From Saussurea involucrata (lineage: Eukaryota > Streptophyta > Magnoliopsida > Asterales > Asteraceae): a stretch of 64,000 nucleotides of DNA. The stretch spans positions 183,817,784 to 183,881,783 of the forward strand of contig CM066320.1 in NCBI GenBank assembly GCA_033807775.1, written 5' to 3'. This document shows positions 55,601 through 64,000 of this stretch, piece after piece. Position 1 is the stretch's first letter, and every line of letters begins with the position of its first letter. The notes beneath the pieces were generated by a model. That model searched no databases. It saw nothing but the letters and a program-made list of their open reading frames with translations, and was not told the origin of the DNA. The position numbers and the translations under genes are program-made.

Positions 55601-58600
55601 GTCATTCATGTTCGGTAACCCTAGCATCATTGTCACCACTCCTGAAGCATGTCGGAAAATATTGTCCGACGACGATGCATTCAAGCCAGGGTGGCCAACT
55701 TCCACAACAGAACTCATTGGAAAAAAATCGTTTATTGGAATTTCATATGAAGAGCACAAAAGGCTTCGTAAGTTAACTGCAGCACCAGTCAACGGTCACG
55801 AAGCCTTGTCTATATATTTGCGGTATATTGAGACCAATGTCATCTCTGCATTGGAGAAATGGTCGCAAATGGGTCAAATTGAGTTTCTATCTGAAATTCG
55901 TAAGTTAACTTTTAAGATAATCATGTACATTTTTCTAAGTTTAGAGAGCGATGAAGTAAGGGAGGCGTTGGAGAAAGAGTACACGGTACTTAATTATGGT
56001 GTTAGAGCCATGGCCATTAATTTTCCTGGTTTTGCGTATTATAAAGCACTTAAGGTACGTTTTCCTACCTTTTAATTACTTTAACAAGAGTTTAAGTCTC
56101 TTGTATCAAGAAACTTTTAATCGTTTTGGCTGATGATCATAAATTTGTAGGCACGGAAGAATCTTGTGGCCATTTTGAAAGGAATGATATATGAGCGTAG
56201 GAAGAAACGTGAAGATACTCAAGGGATGATAAAAAAGGACATGCTCGACGGTCTCTTGGATACTGAAGACGAGAACGGAAAAAAACTAGACGATGAAGAA
56301 ATCATCGATACACTAGTCATGTACCTAAATGCTGGTCATGAATCTTCAGGACACATGACAATGTGGTCAACCATCTTTCTCCAACAAAACCCCGAGTGCC
56401 TCCAAAAAGCCAAGGTAACAAAACCAGTAAATCACCCAAATCAGGTGATTCGTCTAAATAATAAAATAAATATACACATTTATATTTTAGTTTCAAAATA
56501 AAATTTCATTTAAAAAAAAGTAAAGAGTATCTTTAACAATATCTTTATAACTTTATCAAGTAATGATTCAACATCTAAAATATCAAAAAAAGGAAAAAAA
56601 TTAACATTCCCCACATTCTCTGTTTTGGAGTGACATTAATTAATTATAAAACTATTTAATAGATTTAATATGTCACTATATTTTCAAATAAAACTTTATA
56701 TTATTAGATAACAGTATATTAATTTGGTAAGGACAATAGAAAAAAATCTCTCCCCTAAGTATTAAATTTTAGATAATTAGTCTAATTTGTAAATTTGTAC
56801 CTTTTCTCTACAGTGTTTTCTTTATTGTAGAAAATTTGTTGGAATCAAAAAACTTTTTAAAGAATTTATTGAAGATGCTAGGAGCATCTTCAACAGATTC
56901 TCTATAATTTTTCTAAAATAGAGATTTAAAAGTCAAAATCTCTAAAATGAAATATGTTTATCTTCAACATATTCTCTATTTTAGAAATTTCAACATCTAT
57001 TATATTATTTAAATTTATCATCCCAATGCATTTTTCAAAAAAGAATTATATAAAATAATAATAACTCAATCCTATTGGTGAGAATGAGTAAAAAAGTAAG
57101 TTCTCTCTCTATCTAGCAACTTTTAGAGAATTCTCTAAACTTTGAGTTTTCTCTATTTTAAAGAACAATATAGAGAAGCTGTTGGAGTAATATAGAGAAC
57201 AAATATGTAATTTCCTCTGTTTTAGAGAAGCTGTTGAAGATGCTCTAAGTGTCACTCTCTAATTCTATCATTATTTATGAGATGGAGAAGTGTATTACTC
57301 CTTCCATTAATTGGTATAAAATACAATATTTACAAAATTTTAAAACTGTATACCTCTTTTATCGTGAACATTATTTTGGGATGAAAGGTACTTTTAAGAC
57401 ATACATTTTAGACGACATTTTCTAGTTATACGTTTTTTGAAATTGAATTCTAATGCAAGATTTCGATGAATTTACTATAGGAAGAACAAGAGAAGATCGT
57501 GAAGAATATGCCCCCGGGGCAAAAGGATTTGACCCTAAAAGAGTATCGGCAAATGGAGTATCTCTCGAAGGTGATTGATGAAGCGCTCCGTTTGGTGACG
57601 TTTTCCGTCATGACGTTCCGAGAAGCCAAGAAAGACTACGATTTCAAAGGTCCTATCTTTATCTGGATCGTTAAATATATAAATACCTAATAAATTATTG
57701 TTGACTTCAATTAATTATTTATATATATTTGTATTTTTTTTCTAGGCTACACCATTCCTAAAGGATGGAAAGTGGTGTTGTGGTTTAGGAGTCTTCATCT
57801 CAACTCTGAATTTTATCCTGATCCAAAAGCATTTAACCCTTCAAGATGGGATGTAAGTCTCTTATTACTTGTACAAATGACTTTATAACTTGTACAGTTT
57901 GACTAATTTTGAAGATGTTGACCAGGATCTTGTACCAAAAGTGGGAACTTTTCTTCCATTTGGAGCAGGAAGCAGACTTTGCCCTGGGAATGATCTTGCC
58001 AAGCTTGAGATTGCCATCTTCCTCCACCATTTTCTGCTCAATTATAAGTCAGTTCTCTCACATAAACCAACCTACATATTATATTTTGACTTTTTCAGTC
58101 AAACTAAGAGATTGTTTTTTTTTCCGAAGTATATGATATTCATATACGGCAAATGCAACAATTAAACTCACACACCCTCCTCACATTTGGTGAGATTTGA
58201 ACCCCTGACCTCCTACGAGGACAAAGGTTCCCATACCGCTAGGCCAAAGGCCTTTTGGTAAGAGATTGTTTATTATTTGCTTATGATCTTTTATCTGGTT
58301 TGAAACGCTTACCTGGTCTAAGATGCTAATGTTAACCAAACCCTTGTTATCGGTGTATGATGCTGACCTAATACATTAAGCAAGGGGCTCTTACTTGGTC
58401 AGTGGGTAGTGCTGACCCATATCACATCGTTGACCATTGACTATTGAAGTATTTTATATCATTTTGAAATATTAAATTTAAATTATTAAAAATTAACTAA
58501 TATATATATATTATTTATGCAGGCTTGAGAGGGAGAATCCAGAATGCCCATTGATGTATTTGCCTCATACAAGGCCCACGGACAATTGTCTTGGAAGAAT

Positions 58601-58619
58601 TAGAAAGATTTCTAAATGA
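52665..58619 (+). CDS. KAO: ent-kaurenoic acid oxidase (cytochrome P450 CYP88A), seven coding exons
   Basis: Exons: 52665-52912, 55577-56054, 56151-56414, 57481-57649, 57746-57852, 57926-58047, 58523-58619; all introns are GT-AG and the sum is 494 codons plus stop, normal for the family. KAO converts ent-kaurenoic acid to GA12 in three oxidations, at the ER, in gibberellin synthesis. Visible parts: N-terminal membrane anchor (YYVGILLGLVLVLKW), proline-rich hinge LPPGDMGWPLVGN, substrate-region text FMFGNPSIIVTTPEACRK and DDAFKPGWPTST typical of CYP88A, I-helix NAGHESSGH at about residue 303, ExxR (E364, R367), FNPSRW, and the haem loop FGAGSRLCPG with Cys441. No stop or frameshift is seen. 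The ATG at 52665 follows the leader and gives the usual N-terminus; an in-frame TTG at 52641 is not needed. Intron 1 (2664 bp) and intron 3 (1066 bp) are swollen with MITEs; intron 6 holds a SINE. A second KAO copy elsewhere is possible in plants, so which paralogue this is cannot be told. Confidence 0.95.
53826..54540. mobile_element. MITE in KAO intron 1, GCTATGTTTGGC-type ends, hosting another MITE
   Basis: Left GGCATTGTTTGGCGGG and right TTTGCCAAACATAGCC are inverse complements. Next to them lie AACTAGCTTAT and AGCTAGTTT. The right arm carries at least five AGCTAGCTTATCAG-like words (54432-54525). The element is split by the GAGCATC MITE at 54026-54398. Confidence 0.65.
54026..54398. mobile_element. 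MITE, GAGCATCTCC family, nested in KAO intron 1
   Basis: Left GAGCATCTCCAATAGTTTCC, right GGGGAAGCTGTTGGAGATGCTC, almost perfect inverse complements. Flanked by TTA on both sides, the target duplication expected for PIF/Harbinger-type (Tourist-like) MITEs. Confidence 0.75.
55149..55210. mobile_element. MITE remnant in KAO intron 1
   Basis: AGCATCTCTAACATACAGTT followed by CATTCAGCTCCAACAAATTC resembles the left end of the GAGCATCTCC family; no matching right end was found. Confidence 0.35.
56882..57246. mobile_element. MITE, GAGCATCTTC variant, in KAO intron 3
   Basis: Left GAGCATCTTCAACAGATTCT and right AGAGAAGCTGTTGAAGATGCTC are inverse complements, with both ends sharing the same C to T type change. 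The interior has AGAGAATTCTCTAAACTTTG-type self-complementary words. It accounts for about a third of the intron. Confidence 0.75.
58118..58258 (-). mobile_element. tRNA-derived SINE in KAO intron 6, antisense, with exact 13-bp target duplication
   Basis: The flanks TAAGAGATTGTTT are identical at 58105-58117 and 58259-58271. On the minus strand: TGGCCTAGCGGTATGG (A box), GGGTTCAAATCTC (B box), a T/G-rich body and an A tail (plus-strand T run at 58118-58123). Length 141 bp. The insertion lies between the haem-binding exon and the last exon and does not touch splice sites. Confidence 0.85.
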
Positions 58620-58974
58620 CAAGAGTATTAAAGGAAGGGTAGATTTGGAAATTAATTAAGATTTAAAGAGATGGAATCTTTTTGTTTGTTGCGGAGAATA
58701 TTACCTTTTTTATTGGAACTATTTTTATTTTTATTTTTATTTTGATTGATGTTGGATTTTTTATTTATATATTTTTTTGGTTTGAATTCAATAGATATAC
58801 TGATTTAAGTGGAATTGATCAAATAAAAGCAAAAAATAGATGTTAAACTTTAGATACTTAACCCAATTCAATTCAGTTGATGGGTGGATAGGATCGGTTC
58901 TAGTTATTTGATATTAACTGTAACATTCCTAAATTTAAGAAATAACACACAATTTAAAACTTTCAAAGTCTTTT
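58620..58974 (+). terminator. KAO 3' untranslated region and probable poly(A) region
   Basis: AT-rich sequence after the stop. AATAAA at 58822-58827, about 200 bp downstream, is a candidate near-upstream poly(A) signal. T-rich stretches at 58719-58790 could also serve. The exact cleavage site cannot be placed. Confidence 0.4.
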
Positions 58975-59352
58975 AGAGCATTTTCAACAGATTTTTTATA
59001 GGTTTTTTAGAATAGAGAATTAAAAGTTTAAATCTCTAAAAGAGTTAGATTTATCTCCAACAGCTTTTTTATTTTAGAGATTTTAACACAAGTTATATTA
59101 ATATAATATTCTCTAATTTACCTTCTTAATACATTTAAAAAAAATTTAATATGAAATGATAAAAGATACTTTTTATTTGTGAGATGAATAAACTAATCAT
59201 TTCTCTCTCCTACCACCAAGTTTTAGAGAACTCTCTAAACTTGGAAAATTTTCAAGTTTCTCTATTATAGAGAACAAGATAGCAAAGTTGTTGGAGAGGT
59301 CTAGAGAACAAAAACTTATTTTTCTATTTTAGCAAAGATGTTGGAGATGCTC
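58975..59352. mobile_element. MITE, GAGCATTTTC variant, downstream of KAO
   Basis: Left GAGCATTTTCAACAGATTTT and right AGCAAAGATGTTGGAGATGCTC are inverse complements with several changes. AT-rich interior with CTAAACTTGG/CCAAGTTTTAG-type pairs. From here to 59745 I see nothing else. Confidence 0.65.
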
Positions 59353-59747
59353 ATAAATACACAACCTTAATAACTGAATACTTAAAATTTACAAAGAAAA
59401 GATGACAAGAAAAAGTATCAGAGTTCTAAACGAGACTATCTAATTCCTCAATCAAAATTAGAATTAGTCGGGTGTTACTAAAGCTATCAAATATGCTATC
59501 TTCCAAACTCTGCTCAGATCCTACTAAGGCCTGATATACATGTCGATAAGAAAAAGTGTTAGGCTTAACGCCTAATTAGTTAAGCAGTTTTCATCATATA
59601 AAACATAGAAAGATTAAAACGAACATTTTCCTTAAACAACGACCCATTCGTTTAAACACAAGTCATAAAAAAATGATTATATTTTGCTAAGATAACATTT
59701 ATCAATCCAAATACTCGTTTTTTAGATAAATTACCAATATCCATGTA

Positions 59748-61090
59748 ACACCCTAACATTTATAGGGAAATTCCGGAAATGGGTAAAATAAAAACTTCCA
59801 ACATAACAACTAAAACCCATAAATTCGGGATAGTTTGTACAAGTTCAAGTATCGAATATTGAGATATATATCAACCTACTTAATCTAGATAAGATTTAGA
59901 CTAGATTAACATGAGTGTCATTATATCTCCAAAAATCTTTATTCACAAAAGTTTCCCCAAAAGCCCGACTCTTCATGTGCTCCTAATCGCACGGTCGGTA
60001 GCTCAACACGTCCTAGACGCACCGCTAGTGGGACATGTGATCCACAAATATACAACCACAAGTGTTAGGCCGAAAACCCAGTGAGATCTTATAAGATTAT
60101 ACAGTTTACAATTATAGTATCAACATCGTAAAATAAAGGTTACCGGCTCCACTTGATATCAATTTACCAAATCGCAACTTTGTCATGATAATCCACACCT
60201 GATCATAGCACATAATAGATATCTCTTGAAATACGGGGGAGACCAACGGTGACGAGAACACGTAAGTGGTGTCACCTATGATGTTATTGGGTTACACCTA
60301 ATGTCTCTGTTTTAGTTCCCATGCCATCAAGACATCACAACCTCAAACCATCACATGCCTCCGTCAAGTGACACCTCAAGATCTTACGAGACATTATTGC
60401 CTACCCAATCTAGACGAGTTACACCTCAAGGACTTCAATGTCCTTTATTGCCTACTCGCTAGTGACCCAAGATGTCCAACAAAATATGAACATATAATTG
60501 ATACGGTCTAAATCCTCGTGCACAAGGATCTAGACTCAATAACCCAATTATGAACATATAAAACTTTTAGTAGGCAACCACAAATTATGCCACATTATTG
60601 ACTCATAAACATCCATATCTTACCATGCTAGCAATATTAAGTACACGTATTTAGATATACACCTTTTCTTCATGTTAATACGAAGATCTCCACTTTCATA
60701 CATAACACCTTAAGTCTTATGTTTCAGCTCATAACCACATGTTTATAATGTACATGAAAGATCATTCACAACTAAAGAAATCCACTTTTTCCCATTTTAT
60801 GGTAAACCCTTGAAATCCAAACATTTGAGTAAAAGAGATATATAACACATAATATTAGGGTCATAGATGTGAAAAAGCACACCTTGTGGGTTTTGTAAGG
60901 AAAACCCTAATTTAGAATAGGAGCTTGAACTTTGGAGGAAGGAGGGTATTTTTACTTCGAGGATGCAGGATATCAAAACTGTCCAGTGGAGCTAGTTAAA
61001 CTTCTGTTCCTAAAAATAGATTCTATGATAGAGTTTAGACAGTTTATCATGAAATTTCACAGAATCTGTACTGGAACCGAGTTTTAGATA
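59748..61090 (-). mobile_element. Reverse-oriented LTR-like segment (related in layout to LTR E)
   Basis: It begins TGTAACACCCTAACA, the inverse complement of an LTR 3' end. It contains GGGGGAGACC (about 60236), AACCCAGTGAGATCTT (about 60078) and two short CTCAAG-rich near-repeats (60370-60440). These resemble, in reverse, the GGTCTCCCCC and CTCACT words of LTR E. No ORF and no second LTR or primer site are visible, so it is a solo or truncated LTR. The right border is approximate. Confidence 0.45.
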
Positions 61091-61099
61091 ATTACTTCT

Positions 61100-61490
61100 T
61101 ATGTATTGTAATCAAGGTTCTAAATAGCGCGAGGCGTAGCGTGGCGGCGAGACCAAGCCTTAAGCCTTAGGAGCCACGACGAGGCCACGACGTTTATCAA
61201 GACGTGATTTATGGCGACAAATCTCTATATCATATATAATATTATATATTAAAATATATGTTTTGTACTATTACTCGACGAGTCAATGATAATAAAAAAC
61301 AAGTTAAATTATGTTATATATTAAAAACTAGGAAATAAGACATTAAAACGTAATAAAAAATAAAATATCGCGTCACAAAAGACCGCACATTAGGCCATGG
61401 CGTGCCACAAGCATAGCGTGACGCACAAGCCTGAAGCCATGATGCGCCATGACGGCATTTTGCGGCAAACCTTTTTGAACAGTGATTTAG
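61100..61490. mobile_element. Possible degenerate MITE (AAGGTTCTAAATAGCG-type ends)
   Basis: AAGGTTCTAAATAGCGCGAGG at the left and TTTTGCGGCAAACCTTTTTG at the right are weakly inverse-complementary, and GCG-rich words (GCGTGGCGGCG, GGCGTGCCAC) occur at both ends. AT-rich middle. Low confidence. 61491-61735 holds nothing recognised. Confidence 0.3.
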
Positions 61491-63059
61491 TTCATCAATC
61501 CTTAAAAAAGTATCTTTTTACGGAGGATGATTTTCTCTTATTTGCTTTCTTAGTTTATCTTTGTATATTTTGTAATTTCTTATTTTCAATACTTAAGGGA
61601 GATTTTTATCCCCAAGAATCTTCATTGTAAAAGTATTGAAAATAGTCTAAGTCTTCTCTCAGAAGACAGTTCAGAGATTGCTTCAGAAATGCTGAAGGAA
61701 GGCTTCATAGATAGTAATATTCAGAGACCCCATCTTGTAACACCCCCAAATCCACCCTTGGGTAATGTCACATCTTTCCTCCCAAATATTACCTTATGTC
61801 GTCGAATATGACTATAAGGTATAACCAGAATCACAACCACAACGGAAGTCTTAACTTAAAGTAAATACAGGTCTCCAACGTTAGTCCGTCCCATACCAGA
61901 CTACGTTATAGCATACTCCAAATACATAATAAATAAGTTTAACAAATAGCAAAGCATTAAAGTACATAACGATGGTAAATCTATCTATGCTTTGCCCTTC
62001 CTTTTGTTCAGACCCGAACCATCGGCTCCTGAGATGCATACTAATAGTTAGCTAAAAAGCTAAGTGAGTTCATGATTTACGTGCACATAAATACACACTC
62101 CATCAAGCATAAAACATTAAACACCAAATTAAATAGTATGCATAATGTTTTCATAAAACATTTGACACCAAAGAAATCTCTTGAACTGCCTCACCGAGTA
62201 GATCCGCTTTGTCACTGGCATTCCCTGGGTCGCACGACTCACACCTGTCCGGCACCCATTACGGGGTCGTGCCACCCCTAAATGTGACATATCGATCCCG
62301 ATCCCATACCCTAATAATGACACCAAAACATGCCACATAAAAACCAACTCCAATTATAGCATGCTAAATATGTCTATAAATCAATTAAACAATTAGCATG
62401 CACTCTCCTTTGTAACAATTACGTACACAAAAACATTCACCCATAACATGTAAAACACCCTATAATTCACAATAATTTAAACCTTAAATTATCATAGTTT
62501 ACTACAACATCTTCCATCTTTTCATTCACAAATGGAGAACTAGTGACAAGGTTTATAATTACAAGTGATCTATCATAAACAACCAACTAATATAATCCAT
62601 AACCAACAAAATCATATTATAAGGGTTGTTTACAATATCTCCAAAGTATCTTCGATTCCACTAAATTCTCCATTACATCTCCAAAAGTATGATTCTAGTA
62701 CCACTCGTCACTCATCCCTTCGTATCCCTTTCCGTGCTACTACCTGATAAGAAATTTTAATTTGCGAAACATTAGGCTTGTGCCTAGTGAGAACATCCAA
62801 TTTAAAATCAAAATATTTATAAGCTTTGAAAACCAAGTTTGTAAACAAAGCATATAAAATAACTTTTTCGCAACTTTCCTATCGTACACATAACATCTTT
62901 CGATGACGGGAATCATACCCGATTCCATGAGTATGACAAACATTAAGTAAGTCATAGTATCATGTTTAAGAGCTACACTACGAATCACTAATGATTCTAG
63001 ATTCCAGCTCATACACAAGAAATTATAATTAAGCCATGCTTATTTCTTGGATTGGAAGT

Positions 63060-63438
63060 AGAATAACAATTATCTCTTGCCTATTCCACGTTTTCACGCC
63101 ACAATACGAAAAGGAAATAGCAATTATCCCTTTCCTATTCCACATTTCCATATATAAACGGGAATAGCAATTATCCCTTGCCTATTCCACATTTCCAAAT
63201 ATAAACGAGAATAACAATTATCCCTTGCCTATTCCACATTTATCAAATATAAACGAGAATAACAATTATCCCTTGCCTATTCCACATTTCCAAATATAAA
63301 CGGGAATAGCAATTATCCCTTGCCTATTCCACATTTCCAAATATAAACGGGAATAGCAATTATCCCTTGCCTATTCCACATTTATCAAATATAAACGGGA
63401 ATAACAATTATCCATTGCATATTCCACATTTATCAAAT
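63060..63438. repeat. Tandem repeat, about eight units of 47-49 bp
   Basis: Each unit reads approximately GGAATAGCAATTATCCCTTG, CCTATTCCACATTT, then CCAAATATAAAC or ATCAAATATAAAC. Within each unit GGAATAG and CTATTCC are inverse complements, so every repeat can form a hairpin. Two length variants (TTTCC and TTTATC) alternate, showing unit shuffling. The first and last units are the most diverged. Confidence 0.9.
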
Positions 63439-63594
63439 AATGCCAATGCCTATGGATCCATTACACTTACTAGCATGCGTGCATACCAAATCAAAACACA
63501 TATCAAATCGTATCATACTCGAAGTTGAGTTATAATTATGTCCGTACTGTTAAAATAATCAAGATATGTTTCATATTCGGAAAACACTTGACTA

Positions 63595-63905
63595 GGAAAA
63601 CCTCATACATAAATTATCCAGGAAAAACTTGTCCGGAACCTAAGCCCGGAAAACCATCAGGAATAGCATCCGACAATTAAATCCGGAAAGCATATCTGGT
63701 AACATCCGGAATCAAAGAAAATCCGGTAACATCCGGAAACCTAGTCCGGGAACCATCCGGAAAAAGTATCCGGAATTCGAGTCCGAAACCATCCGGGAAA
63801 ACTTATCCGGTAAAGTATCCGAAAATCAAATCCGGAACTATCCGAAAAATAAAGTCCGAACACATCCGGAAAACCCAAAATCCGGATATACCAGAAAAGC
63901 CATCT
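63595..63905. repeat. CCGG-rich degenerate array (ATCCGGAA words)
   Basis: About twenty TCCGG/CCGGA words spaced 8-20 bp apart, for example ACATCCGGAAACC and AGTATCCGGAATTCG. On the other strand it resembles the GTCCGGA array in LTR B and, in position, the CCCGGTA arrays of A and A'. CCGG is a methylation-prone site in plants. Confidence 0.8.
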
Positions 63906-64000
63906 TCCGGATTTTATTCGATATCCATCTGGTTATTTGCAATTTACACTATGTTCCATAAAATCCTTTGTACCAATTTCTCTTAAACATATTAACAAGT

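Larger units (their letters stand above)
61737..64000 (-). mobile_element. Reverse-oriented long LTR, running off the window
   Basis: It begins TGTAACACCCCCAAATCC, an inverted LTR 3' end. In reverse it has the order seen in the chromovirus LTRs: a CTCACTTAG motif (reverse of CTAAGTGAGTTCATG, 62060-62074) near the 3' end and a CCGG-rich array deeper inside (63595-63905). A tandem repeat sits between (63060-63438). No coding sequence. It is likely the 3' LTR, or a solo LTR, of an element whose remainder lies beyond 64000. Confidence 0.55.

Noticed and set aside
58130..58262. Possible tRNA gene in KAO intron 6
   Set aside because: Same reasoning: SINE with exact 13-bp duplications and A tail.
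63060..63438. CRISPR-like array
   Set aside because: Whole units repeat with no unique spacers, and the context is plant nuclear DNA.

Overview
This window is a repeat-dominated piece of nuclear DNA from a flowering plant. The evidence is one multi-exon plant gene, a CYP88A-type ent-kaurenoic acid oxidase (KAO) of gibberellin synthesis, set among nested plant LTR retrotransposons (Athila, Tekay/Del chromoviruses), a LINE, two tRNA-derived SINEs and many small MITEs. A widespread LTR-element ORF at about 47.4-48.6 kb resembles a family I remember as abundant in Asteraceae, so an asterid is my best guess (low confidence). No rRNA, tRNA gene, CRISPR array or bacterial-type feature was seen.

Layout. 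1-2.8 kb: an ~830-bp direct repeat (42-866 and 1484-2320) flanking a hAT-like MITE, then another MITE. 3.2-36.3 kb: a four-level nest. A minus-strand 5'-truncated LINE (36260 down to 35074, then 4227 down to 3205) is split by a ~2.76-kb apparent solo LTR, here called E (4228-6247, 26316-26866, 34876-35073). E is split by a 20-kb Athila element (LTRs 6248-7835 and 24728-26315) and by a Tekay-like chromovirus A' (LTRs 26867-28377 and 33331-34875). Athila is itself split by a second Tekay-like chromovirus, A (LTRs 9560-11064 and 15933-17408). 36.9-38.2 kb: MITEs. 38.9-48.6 kb: a small LTR element T with its own ORF and no visible pol, split by a third chromovirus B (LTRs 39425-40975 and 45878-47448) whose interior has decayed. 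48.6-52.6 kb: a reverse LTR fragment, a SINE and very AT-rich sequence. 52.66-58.62 kb: the KAO gene, seven coding exons, apparently intact (494 aa). 58.9-64 kb: MITE, two reverse-oriented LTR-like segments, a 47-49-bp tandem repeat and a CCGG-rich array running to the window end.

How the parts relate. Apart from KAO, everything with coding character is selfish DNA and nearly all of it is broken. By my by-eye counts LTR pairs differ by about 1.8% (Athila), 1.4% (A), 1.4% (A') and 0.6% (B), which fits the nesting order. The most unusual signals are non-coding: a conserved 5'-leader stem-loop with a palindromic TGGCCA apical loop in A, A' and B; a shared LTR architecture of two intron-like intervals, a CCGG-rich array in the first and an AGACC-N4-GGTCT hairpin before the last acceptor-like site; a 151-bp copy of downstream flank inserted exactly between the LTR and the primer-binding site of A'; and a CCCAC(A/T)GTGGG motif scattered through coding and non-coding parts of Athila. 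All alignments were made by eye.
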